In this document: positions 48,109-57,908 of the stretch, piece by piece | How the letters are laid out: each line of letters starts with the position of its first letter | Position numbering within the stretch: the stretch's first letter is position 1 | Source of the DNA: Bryoerythrophyllum caledonicum | Taxonomy: Eukaryota; Streptophyta; Bryopsida; Pottiales; Pottiaceae | Reading direction: 5' to 3' | DNA length: 64,000 nt | Assembly: GCA_963971425.1 (NCBI GenBank) | Contig: OZ020519.1 | Span: forward strand, 946,028 to 1,010,027 | Program-made: the position numbers and the translations under genes | The notes under the pieces: model-generated | Seen by the model: only the letters and a program-made list of their open reading frames with translations | The model's database searches: none | What the model was told of the DNA's origin: nothing

Positions 48109-48400
48109 GACAAGCGCGGATGGGGCGCGGATGTGCGCGGACACTCTTTCTTGCCGTAAAAATTACTGGGACATGAATTTACCGTAGATGATGACATGTC
48201 TGCACATGTGGCAAAGAAACTCCGTACTTTATCCGACGTGTCTTTCGAGAGGTAAACATAAATATTGAGTTTTTTGACGTCAAATAGTGTCCGTCACAGT
48301 AAAGTCACGATCCGTCACGATGTCATGACGTCATTATGTCGTGACATCCTGACATTGTGACGGAAATTGTCCCCGTCATGACACAATAGACAACTCTGGT
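48109..48400. mobile_element. End of an unidentified insertion in B-right gag, CACTA-like subterminal motifs
   Basis: Short CCGTCAC/CCGTCAT words repeat in both orientations. A foldback is visible: CCGTCAC (48,312-48,318) with GTGACGG (48,357-48,363), and inside it GATGTCATGAC (48,319-48,329) with GTCGTGACATC (48,338-48,348). Such clustered GTGACGG words are common near the ends of plant CACTA transposons, but no CACTA terminus is visible. The gag reading of B-right stops at TCATAAGG (about 48,400), where this sequence begins. Confidence 0.4.
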
Positions 48401-50555
48401 CATAAGGTCCTTCTCCCACTTGCTCCTCGACATGTGAAAATGTGTTAACATCGGGACTAGGAATTGGTGGACCTTCCCATTTCTCTTGGGGGGTGGATAA
48501 TGGTGCTCGGGACCTAGGTATTCCATGGAAGGCCCTCAAGTAGGCTCGTCGAGTGCCTTCCACCGCCTCCTTGGTGGTTTCGCTTAGGTCAGAGAAGTGA
48601 GGTGAATCTTCCTCTGAGGTCTCACCATCTTCTGGTATGGGTGGAGGGGGGCTCGAGTATCTAGGCTCCCACCGGTTAGATCGAGTTTGGACTGCTAACG
48701 CCGGTAACTCACAAGTTCTAGCCTCCTTGGTTGTGCTCACCTCGTGGAAGACTACATTGAGCTCAGTGAGAGAAGGGGTATGCGTGGAAATGATTTCACC
48801 TTGACATGGTGGCATAGCGAATATCTTGTGGGCCTTGGTTTTGTTGCCCACCGTGGTTTTGCCCTTGGTTTTGTTGTCCCCCGTGGTTTTGCCCTTGGTT
48901 AATAGGGATGTAACCGTCCTTGGTATTAACCCTCATTGGAGGAATTTGATTTTGGCGGTTATTGTTGTAATCGTAATAGAGACTAAGCAGCCTAAGGGTA
49001 TTATCGGAGGTGGGATTACGTGCACCTCTTAAGTGGTCTTGAGCTTGTTGAGGGTAGGTCCCCGGTGGAAAAGGCATGGGAATTACTTTGTCCGGTCTAC
49101 GACACACTTGGGTAGGATGATTACCTCCACAGTTACTACATACTACTCCACTTTCGACCCAACACTGCCCCGGTGCGTGTCTCTTGCCACACGTGTGATG
49201 GATTTCATATCGTGGTCTCGGAGGTCCCCATAGCCTTGGCTCGGAGATGCATAGCCTTGCGGTACATAGTTAGTTACCGCCGGTGGTTGGTTCCTATGAG
49301 GAGGCACATACGGAGGTTGAGTGGCTTGGTGTTGAGGTGCTGCCACTGGAGTGGTGCAGAAAGGGCTGGTGTCGCCTGGTTGACCACATTGAATAAACCA
49401 GGCTTGGTTTTTAATCAACAAGGCCATTTGGTCTTGCATGGCCTTGATTTGTTGAGCTAATTGGTCCTGGAAGCGTTGTTGGCCTTGGAGGATTTCGTTC
49501 TTCATTTCCTCCTTCCATGTGCCCTGTTCTTTATAATAGGTGAGCTCGGGAAAAGCTACCAGTGGCCTAACATTCAAGGATGGAGCATAGTAGTTCCACA
49601 TAGGAACTTGTGCACCTGTGGCTCCTTGGTTAGGTTCTAGGGCTGGTCCTTTGCCCTTGGCATGGATTGCTATGAAACTAGGGATATGGTGCTCCTCCTT
49701 CCTCCACATGCGCTCTTGGTCTCGATCAACTTGCTCTGTTAGCCTAGCTTGTGCCTTGGCAGCATCTAACGATGTGGGCCGGACCTTCAAAATTTCCCTA
49801 ATGGTTCCTTCATTGTTGAACCCTTGGATAAAGAATTGGGTTAAGGTGTCATTGGTGAGGAAGTTGCCCACGAATCTTGTAACCACTAGCTCGAACCTCC
49901 TAATGTAGGTCGTGATTTCCTCCCCTGGACCTTGGCGTAGCGCGGCTAGGACTGTGAGGGCATTACTTTGACCTACTTCGGGTCTAAAGTGCTCCAAAAA
50001 GGTCCTCATGAGGCTATCCCAATCCTCAAAGGTGTCGGGGGGGTGATTCCTATACCACTCGTAAGCAGCATCCTTCAAACTACACGAGAACCACACTAGG
50101 AAGTAACCGGTGTTGGTGATGAGGCAAGTAGTGATGAGCTCTAGAAACCGTTCCACTTGTGCGGAGGGGTCTTCATCCTTGGTTTCTCTAAATGTGGGCA
50201 AGTTGGGTGGCATAGGCGTCGCTTGCAAGCCCCCGGGTACTACGATTGGTAAATCCCTTGGCTGAACCAAGGGATTAACGGGAGGCCGGACCGGGGGTGG
50301 TCCGCCAGAGGCCATGGTAGGGGTTGAGGTGGTGCCTCGTGGACTAGTGGTGTTGGTGGTGTTCATCGGATCGAATGAAGTGGAAGGAAAAGATGGGGAA
50401 AAAGGAAGGAAAGGAGCTTGGAGAGCCTCTAGCTGTACCTCTAAGGATCCTTCCGCTATGTCCTCGGTGAGTTCCCTAGTCCAACTTCTTCGTTCACTCG
50501 CCGGTTCCCACGGTGGTGTGAGGAAAGGTCTTTGGGACCTTGTGGCACGGGACAT
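48401..50555 (-). pseudogene. B-right gag, broken
   Basis: 470 codons from ATG at 50,555 cover the N-terminal Pro/Thr/Ser-rich region, the capsid domain (YFLVWFSCSLKDAAYEW, FRPEVGQSNALT, FVGNFLTND) and a knuckle reading FIQCGQPGDTSPFC. Relative to B-left about 25 residues before the knuckle are deleted (NQA joins WFIQ) and the knuckle His is Asp. A frame change follows near 49,143. The linker has a duplicated GQNHGGQQNQ unit (about 48,840-48,900). The frame ends at GEGPYD where foreign DNA starts. Confidence 0.85.
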
Positions 50556-51977
50556 CTACACTAGGGTCCAAATGTAAGGTCTTGTCGTTCGTTGATGGTA
50601 GTCATGTCCCCCAAAAGGTTCTCAGTCCAAGGTTTAAAGGTCGTGGGTGGATCTACACGAAGCACGGCCTATCTCGAACAATGAGTGGGTGTTTTCAACA
50701 CTCCTACTCCCAATACTATCACGAGGATGGACTGACTCAAGACCAAGACCAGAGTTTTAGTTGTGGAGTTTTAGCTCGATGAAGCCGCCAAAGAATCCTA
50801 TTAAGGACTACCCTTCAAGGGCAAACAACAAAAAGCTAACCAAATTGAGGAATGTCTCCACGAGCATCACCCCGTTGGAAAGTTGTTCCCCAATTGGCGC
50901 CACACGGTACAAATCCTTGCTGTGGGACTGACCTAGACCTCAACTTGATAAAAGGTGGGGTTCCTCGATATCTTTTGGATCCCCCTTCCACCTTTTACCA
51001 CCTTAAGCTAGACATTACCCACTGGGAGGAAAATGACACAATCACGGGACGGCATACGACAATGTGTGTTGAACAATGTTATCAACGTGAAGAAGACATA
51101 TTACCTTGATGCATCTCCAGCCACCCTGTCACCGTTAGTTGAAGGCGACCGTGGACTTAATCGCACTCTAACGATTCTAAGGCCAACCAATGGATCACAT
51201 ACACTGTTTTAGAGGGGGACAACTTACCTTTTAGCAACTCCAGCCACCCCACATGTTAGCACAACGTTTGTTGCAAGCAAATTCGTGGATGGCCAACCCT
51301 AGAATTTCTAAGGCAATTGTTCCACACGGCTCAAGTGAGGAATCAGGGTTTTCTTAATCCTAATGTGGTCACCTCATTTAATTAACCCTATCTTACTACT
51401 TGCGGTCCTAAGAGAGGGTGTAGGGCACATACCGTATGCCGTGCTCCTTCCAATCAGCACCCCTATGTCTTGGGTACATCCACGGCTCCAACTCCCCTCC
51501 AAGGTAGCTCATTCACACTAAAATGCCATTAGCTTGCAACAATTGATTCAAGACTTCAATCAACACCAAGTTGTACTTACCTTGGTGGTTAGTCAAGCAC
51601 GGGGGGAAGGAAGGGGCGCCCTTGTCCCATACCCGGGCTCATGCACCCTTCCCCTTTGACCTAGGGGCTCACTGGAAATCCTTGTGGAATTCCGTGGGAG
51701 GGCCTCAACCTTTCACCCCTAGGCCCCTTGCTCAACTCAAGCCACAAGCCTAGAAGGGGATCCTTCCAACACAAGGTGTTTTGTGGTTGGAAGGTCGGGA
51801 AACCACACTCCCTTCTAGACCCCCACCTTTAAACACAACTTGGCACGTTCATGCATTCACACTACTTCCAGACATTCACAAAACATTCACAACTTAACGA
51901 TCTCTCAACCACTCATGAGCAAGTTGGGCACTTACCTCGAGCTACCCAATGCTGCTCCATACGCCATGAGGCTATTC
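50556..51977 (-). other. B-right untranslated leader
   Basis: 1.4 kb, the counterpart of 20,391-21,803 and, inverted, of 44,334-45,740. No credible gene. Confidence 0.65.
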
Positions 51978-52054
51978 GCGTTTGTACCTACATCCAAGAT
52001 AGAATAATCCACACAATCAAACAATGAGCACGGCTCCTCCCGGCGGACGCACCA
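51978..52054 (-). promoter_or_regulatory. B-right primer-binding site with strongly degenerate tRNA-Gly relic
   Basis: On the minus strand the LTR is followed by TTT and TGGTGCGTCCGCCGGGAG, one base different from element A. Beyond it the tRNA resemblance survives only weakly: GCGTTTGTA at the far end and TCCAA in place of the D-arm. Length and end points match the intact version in B-left. Confidence 0.7.
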
Positions 52055-52057
52055 AAA

Positions 52058-53897
52058 TGCGAGCCAAATAAACCGCCCCCTAATGGGTGGCTTATCTTGA
52101 ACACAAGACCCTAATGTGGGATATAGCCCCTTGTGCAAACATCATTCAAATCATTCATACATACCCCATACGAGCATGGTGGTCCATATTGTGGTTACTT
52201 TGAGCTCTTCGTTGCTGATTAGTGATGTGGTGATTGAGTCCAGCCTTAACTTGGGCCCAACCTTCAAACGAGCATAAGTTTTGCCCTAGGACCTCGTTTT
52301 CAACATTTTAAAGCTTATATGGGTTCAACTCAGCCTCACAAACTTGATTAGACCCTTAATGACTAATTCCAGTTTTAGGCGTGACCCTGACAGCAGCAGA
52401 CAACAGATAGGCTTCTTTGTTCAATCCAAGATTTATACTCTTATCATCTCGTTGGTTATAACTCCGTTTTTTTATGGTTGTTTTCGGTATCCACATTAAT
52501 TTTTTGTGCTTAACGCAATGGCAATGTTCAATTACCCTTTGAATTACCGTTAGACTCACACCAGCGACCAACACTGCATCATTCAACTTATACGTTTATT
52601 CAAAGCCAAGCACCATACATCACGTGCACACCATGCACCTTCACACAAGGAATTTCCTTCAAACACCCTACCATATATTTACTTACAGCTGCGCCAACTT
52701 CTTGTATGCATTAAAAACCGGGTTGCTTCCTTAGATTGATGTTGAAACCCTAATTCTAGTGAAAATCGGACAGCGCTTCTGTGCGTCAGTTGTAGATAAC
52801 GAAATTAGGGTTCCTTCAATTACACGCACGAAGAATGACAAGCTAATCTGAGGAAAGGAGGAGGCTCCCTGATTCTTCTAGTTCACCCTCTGCCCTTGTC
52901 GTGATGCTCCTGATCGTGTTCTTCTTCGCCCTCGTGAGCTCCTGCTGATCGTGTTCTTCTTCGCCGAATCTTACCTAATTCATTCCTCTCGTGGCCAGGG
53001 TTTCCGGCTCTCTCTTCTAGTCCCTTAGTCTCCTCTCTCGTTTTTTTCCTCACTCTCCCCACACAACTCTCTCGCTATCCTTTAGACACACACGAAAGAA
53101 TGAGAGCCTTCCAGGGGGTAACCCCCAAGCTCCTTTGCTCCCCTTGCGTTCACAAGGGTGTTCCCCGCCGCCTTTGCCTTCTTCCATTAATGACCTTCTT
53201 CAATAAAAAAACCCATTAACCTATGACTACTTAACTCCGTGCCACCCTTGCATTAACAAAAGTGGGTGTCCCACTAACCAAGGAATATCTAAATCCCATA
53301 TTCTAACCTTAAGCCACATGGTGTGCGCATGATCACTAATAAGTGAGCTATTTTAGCTAATTCCAAGGATGCAAAATCTAACTAATCTACCTAAATTGAA
53401 TTCCCCTTGCTTGGGGTTAGGACTAATTTACCAAGTGATGATGAGGGTTTTTTTTCCACTTCTTTTGGACCCTTTTTACTTATTTTTTTATGGCTTTTTA
53501 GGCCTCATTCTTTTTCTTTTCTCCTCACCATCCATCTTCTTCTTCTCCTAGTTTTTTTCCCTGATTTCCTCACCGTGGCCAATTGCGGTCCCCGTCTCGG
53601 TAGGAGGTAAATTCTTCTCCACCACTTCTAATTTTAATTCTTTTCTATTGTTTTTTGTCTTTTCCAACCTTTTCTTTATTTTTTTCTTTTCTATTTATTT
53701 TTTGGTTAACTTCATAAAATTCTTGGTTGCCACAATGTGGCTCCTAATTAAAGAATTAGCGCATGAAAAGGCTATTTAGCCATCTTGATCAAAAACCATG
53801 AGCTAACCAATGGGATAACCCATTTCTACTACTTGTTAACCTTAACGCACACGATGTGTGATCCATTCGACATTGTGGGCCGTTTTTGCGGCTCACA
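52058..53897 (-). repeat. B-right LTR (1,840 bp)
   Basis: Starts TGCGAGCC (one base off the family TGTGAGCC) and ends GGCTCACA. Related to the element A LTR along its length, minus the array. It lies on the 5' side of a minus-strand element. Confidence 0.85.
52905..52965. repeat. Minimal LTR-internal repeat in B-right, two units
   Basis: CTGATCGTGTTCTTCTTCGCC occurs at 52,910-52,930 and 52,945-52,965 (35 bp apart; the first 20 bases suffice to see it). It lies at the same LTR landmark as the large arrays and may show the starting state. Confidence 0.8.
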
Positions 53898-55197
53898 ATC
53901 TCCACTAATTAGTAAAAAGAATGATATGTCTCTATTTTGGATTGGTGTTTCCACTTGTTTTGTTTTGGATTGGATGTGTGGGAAGTGTGTAGCTGTATTT
54001 CTGCCACTTATAATATGGGTTATAGGATTTGTGGGAGATTTTGAATTATGGTTTAGGGCTATAGTGGGATTTAGTAGAATTTTTTGAAAAGGGGTCGAAA
54101 ATACTTGTTTATAATGCTGAGGGAGAGTTTTAGAGCGTAGAGGAGTGGACAGAGAGACAATAAGTGGTAACTGGATTACAGTAAAAAGAGATAAGGTTAT
54201 TAAAGGATAATGTATAGGTACATTTAGATCGAGAGTAGGAGGTAGGATAACTTGATGTATGAGAGTATACAGTGAATGAGTATAAAATAAAGTGTTGAGA
54301 CATTCAATAGCAACAGGTAAAGGAAAAGAGGTAGTAGCTAGAAGATTGTAGAGTTGAGGAGTAGTTGATGGGTGATTAAATATTGTAGAAAGTGTAAAAG
54401 ATAAGGAGGTGAAAAGTAAGGGAGTATCAGGTAAGGGATAAAAAATAGAGGGATTGAAAGTGAAAGAATAGGAAGTAGAGGAGGAGAAAGTGAAAGATCG
54501 TAAGGGGGAGAAATAGTAGTTGAATGATTAAAAATGTCGAGAAAGATAATAAGAATGGAGCAAAATAAAGGAAGAAGAAAAGAGAAAGTGATATTTAAAC
54601 GGCGTATCATGGAGGGAAGTAAAAGAGTAAAAAGTAAAAAATAGGAGAGTAGAGCAATAAGAATGTAGAAAACTAAATGAAAAAATAGAATGTGAGAAAG
54701 TAAAAGAGCAATGTAAAGTAGAGAGAGATCAAACAGTAAGGTTTTCAGAAATAGAAGAGTGAAAAATAGGAGAGTAAAAACTACAAGTCTACAAAATAAG
54801 CGATAAGAAATTTTTTTGACTAAAGAATAAAAGAAAAGAAAAAGAAAAAGAAAAAGAAAAAGGGTAAAAAATAGAGTAGTGAATGGTAAACGTAAACATA
54901 TATGAGTAAAAGGTGAGAAAATAAAGGCATATAAAAGTATAAGTGTGTCTACATATGTATTCATAAAGTTGAAGGTTGTTTCCAAGATATTTATAGTATT
55001 TATAAATACTATATTTATATAGATGTTTTTGGTTGTCTTAGTATTTTTAAATACTTTTTTGGATGTTTTTTGTTTTATAAACTCCGCCGTTCCATTTGTC
55101 CAAACTAGTTTGTTTGGTCCATAGAGTCTGCTGGGAGGAGTTGATCCATTATCATCATGGAAGACTTCATTTGATTTTTTAGGAGCCTTATCTCCGC
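53898..55197. repeat. Low-complexity DNA with a long purine-rich plus strand
   Basis: From about 54,100 to 54,950 the plus strand is dominated by A and G (AGTGAAAGA, AGTAAAAGAG, repeated AAAAAG near 54,834-54,866). This produces a minus-strand frame of 287 codons rich in Phe/Leu/Ile/Ser with no starts or domains of note. I regard it as non-coding. 53,898-54,100 holds nothing recognised. Confidence 0.6.
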
Positions 55198-55659
55198 TCA
55201 AAGTGCACTAGTGTTTTTGATTTGCTCCACATGCACCGTGTCTACATATGACTTTGCCTCCGTTACAATGATCGCATCCTTGAGGCTATCCATTTCTTGC
55301 CGTATTTCCCCCATAGTGGCTTTGGAACTCTTGGCTACCGCAACATCTATGAGTGTGTTAATATCCTTTTTACTGTAGGTGTCCCCCGTGGTGATGTTTA
55401 GGGTTTCTACCATATTGGCAATCGCAGTATTGATATCCGAGAACCCTAATCTTGTGAGCTCCTCCGGGCTAGGTTTCAGTTTCTGGTCCATGCTACGAGG
55501 GTGAGCAATAAACTCCACATACTTGTTTAGCATCTTTTCACACTTAATTAGGTATTTTTTGTAAACTGCAGCGTTTTTACACTTCATATTACAAGATCCT
55601 ACGTGTTTGTTGTTCTCGAGTCTAAAGTATACGCTAACAACATTCATGGTCATATTCAT
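55198..55659 (-). CDS. Unrecognised ORF, 153 codons, downstream of the 562-codon ORF
   Basis: Starts M-N-M-T-M-N-V-V. It has a Cys-containing N-terminal part (VGSCNMKCKNAAVYKKYL) and a predicted helical, probably coiled-coil C-terminal part (EIRQEMDSLKDAI, EAKSYVDTV). It lies 235 bp after the larger ORF in the same direction, so the two may be genes of one element. Family unknown. It could also be the tail of a longer spliced or frameshifted protein. Confidence 0.45.
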   Translation of the reverse strand: MNMTMNVVSVYFRLENNKHVGSCNMKCKNAAVYKKYLIKCEKMLNKYVEFIAHPRSMDQKLKPSPEELTRLGFSDINTAIANMVETLNITTGDTYSKKDINTLIDVAVAKSSKATMGEIRQEMDSLKDAIIVTEAKSYVDTVHVEQIKNTSAL

Positions 55660-55894
55660 TATTTTGAGACAATTTCATAGTTTTGAGACTTTTCGTCTAT
55701 AACTTCAACACCTATTTTGAGCTAATTCATGCATTTTATTGACTTTCTAATTATAGATTATCCTCGAGTCGAGGATAAACTTCCCAATTCTAATAAATAG
55801 AATTATATGATTAATCAAGAAATCAATTACAAATATAAGATCAGCATTAAATTGAGACTCTGAAAAGTCTCAATATAACGTATATGGCGTTATT

Positions 55895-57583
55895 CTATTC
55901 TCCCATGAATTGTTTGATGGCTAACTCTAACTCATAGGTTGACTTGGTTTTGTTTAGAGTTTGTGCAATGAGAACTACAGCATTCTTTTTGGCTTTCTCA
56001 TCCTCCGTCATCCGTCCTCTTTTAACAAAGACCGGGACAAACACCTCACTATCCGCAAAAATCTTTTGTTCTTTCATCTTGTTGTTAGCCTCCTCCGGTG
56101 TTGGTGCTTTCACCCATGCAAAGTCCGCCAATTCTTTCTTTGTAACCGTTGTTACTTCATAGTCTACCTCTCGTTTAAATCCCTTGTTTACAATCTCGAA
56201 GATGACATCAAACCATTTTTTACTTTTGAGTGAGGGACTACTAATTCTCACTGATAGAAGTCTTTGGACAGCTATAGAATCAAAGGATTTGCAAACTTTT
56301 CCTCTAACCGACAAGGTTTCATCCAATTTGAGGATGAAAGGGCGAGTACCTGACAGGAGGGCACATGCATCTAACTCAGGGGTTTTTAGATGTATTTTTA
56401 CTATACCGCTCCAATTATCCAACTTGTAGAGACACATGATAGCAATAGGTTGAGCCATCCTATCCCCAAGGTGAATTTGCATTTTTGCAAGTCTTTCCTT
56501 CACCAAACCTAAGACCATGTCTTTGGAGACAATTGTGTCACCAATTTCAAAACAAATGGCAATATGGTAGTCGAGGGAAAAACCATGTTTGTCCACTTCC
56601 ACGTCACATGGAAGTTGGGTCAGGTTTAGGTGATTTCCCTCTTTTCCATCACCACGATTGTTTGGCCAATGCTTTTGAGAGACATAGGGGAATGACGCTA
56701 CTGCCTCACAAGCCTCTAGGGCTTCCTCATTACTCATCCCTTCCAATTCCATTTCGCTCACACCAAGATGTTTGACTCTAGGACCTTCCTTGATTTGTCC
56801 AAGCGCATTCAAAGCATCAAATCCAAGCCAAAAAGGTGGTCTCGAAAGTTTGATCGAAAGTACCTCAAGATCTTTGGAATGAGAAGTAGCCTCCTCCAAT
56901 TCTAAATGTTTCATTGGAGTTACTTCCATATCAAAGTTGTTTTCGTTGTTTGAAGAAGAAGCTGCGACTGTTGGAGATTCCATTCTACATAACAAAGAGG
57001 CTTGTAAAGAAGTTTGACTAAAAAGTTTACATCTTCCAACGGATCCACATTCCTTACCATTCCACAAATTAAGTTGTGGGCTGAGTAGGTAAAGAGAAGA
57101 TGGTTGAAAGAGTTTTTTTTGCAATTGTTTGAGAGCTAAGGAACCAACAAGAGTGATGGCCCTCAACTCTCTATTGCAAATTGACGTGTTAGTATCAAGG
57201 TAGTGAGTGCTATAAAAACATAACTTCCTTGGTACCATAGAACCATCATAGAAGTGATAATATACTTTTGCTAGTCTAGGATTTATACTACCAAGCAACT
57301 TCCAATACAAATGACCATTATCATTACATGCAAGCCACATTTTATAGGATTTGCTATCATCAAATGTAAAATCTAGCAAGAGGAATGAACTTCTACTACT
57401 AGTAAACCATACAAAAGGACACTTTGTAGATACACCACACAATTTGGTGGTGTATCTTTCCCCTTGGCACAACTTTATATTGAGTACATGTAACATACAA
57501 TATTGTGGGTTTACACAATAAACTTCACAATACAACATATCAATAATAACACAACAAAACCAACCTTGTAGGTTTTTTGGCAA
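55895..57583 (-). CDS. Unrecognised 562-codon ORF of the C-type LTR element
   Basis: Intact from M-P-K-N-L-Q-G-W to a stop at 55,895. The N-terminal third is Cys- and aromatic-rich (WFCCVIIDMLYCEVYC). A low-complexity joint with Ser/Asn/Glu follows around residues 205-240. The rest appears globular, including GFSLDYHIAICFEI, DRMAQPIAIMCLYKLDNW, LLSGTRPFILKLDE and a Lys/Glu-rich end. No protease, RT or integrase motif is present. It lies between a C-type LTR on its 5' side and further minus-strand sequence. The same ORF is found in element C, so it belongs to the mobile unit. A structural (gag-like) or RNA-binding role is possible but unproven. The true start could be an internal Met such as M-E-S-P-T near residue 200, which would leave the Cys-rich part untranslated. 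Confidence 0.6.
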   Translation of the reverse strand: MPKNLQGWFCCVIIDMLYCEVYCVNPQYCMLHVLNIKLCQGERYTTKLCGVSTKCPFVWFTSSRSSFLLLDFTFDDSKSYKMWLACNDNGHLYWKLLGSINPRLAKVYYHFYDGSMVPRKLCFYSTHYLDTNTSICNRELRAITLVGSLALKQLQKKLFQPSSLYLLSPQLNLWNGKECGSVGRCKLFSQTSLQASLLCRMESPTVAASSSNNENNFDMEVTPMKHLELEEATSHSKDLEVLSIKLSRPPFWLGFDALNALGQIKEGPRVKHLGVSEMELEGMSNEEALEACEAVASFPYVSQKHWPNNRGDGKEGNHLNLTQLPCDVEVDKHGFSLDYHIAICFEIGDTIVSKDMVLGLVKERLAKMQIHLGDRMAQPIAIMCLYKLDNWSGIVKIHLKTPELDACALLSGTRPFILKLDETLSVRGKVCKSFDSIAVQRLLSVRISSPSLKSKKWFDVIFEIVNKGFKREVDYEVTTVTKKELADFAWVKAPTPEEANNKMKEQKIFADSEVFVPVFVKRGRMTEDEKAKKNAVVLIAQTLNKTKSTYELELAIKQFMGE

Positions 57584-57908
57584 CTGGTTGACCTCCTTTC
57601 TTTAATCATTGTACACTCCTTTTGGCAGCGTTAACTCGAGGGGGGTCGCTCTTCCTTCTAGCAACTTTACTAACCTCCAATAGTTCTGTTTGCCTCTTTC
57701 CAGGCTTCCATCCTGTAGTCGCGAGTTTGACTTCTATGAGCGAACTAGGTGAGGGTGGGCTGACCTAAACTTCCTGCGGGGTGGGTAGGGTAGCCTCCGT
57801 TCCTCCGGGTTTGGGCCTCTCCTTCGACACAACTCTGTCTTGTAAACTCGTCTTTGCCGTTGTATCTCGCCTGACCTTCCACGTTGCGGTCCTTCACTAC
57901 TCCTCCAC
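57584..57908 (-). other. Leader between C-type LTR and the 562-codon ORF
   Basis: The same sequence as 17,537-17,861. A possible primer-binding start, TGG, lies one base inside the LTR end, with no tRNA match found. Confidence 0.5.

Noticed and set aside
42260-53897. A single complete retrotransposon
   Set aside because: The LTRs are inverted, gag is present twice in opposite directions, pol is absent and the flanking five bases differ.
54338-55201. 287-codon hydrophobic membrane protein on the minus strand
   Set aside because: It results from the purine-rich plus strand. There is no start in context and no recognisable segment order.
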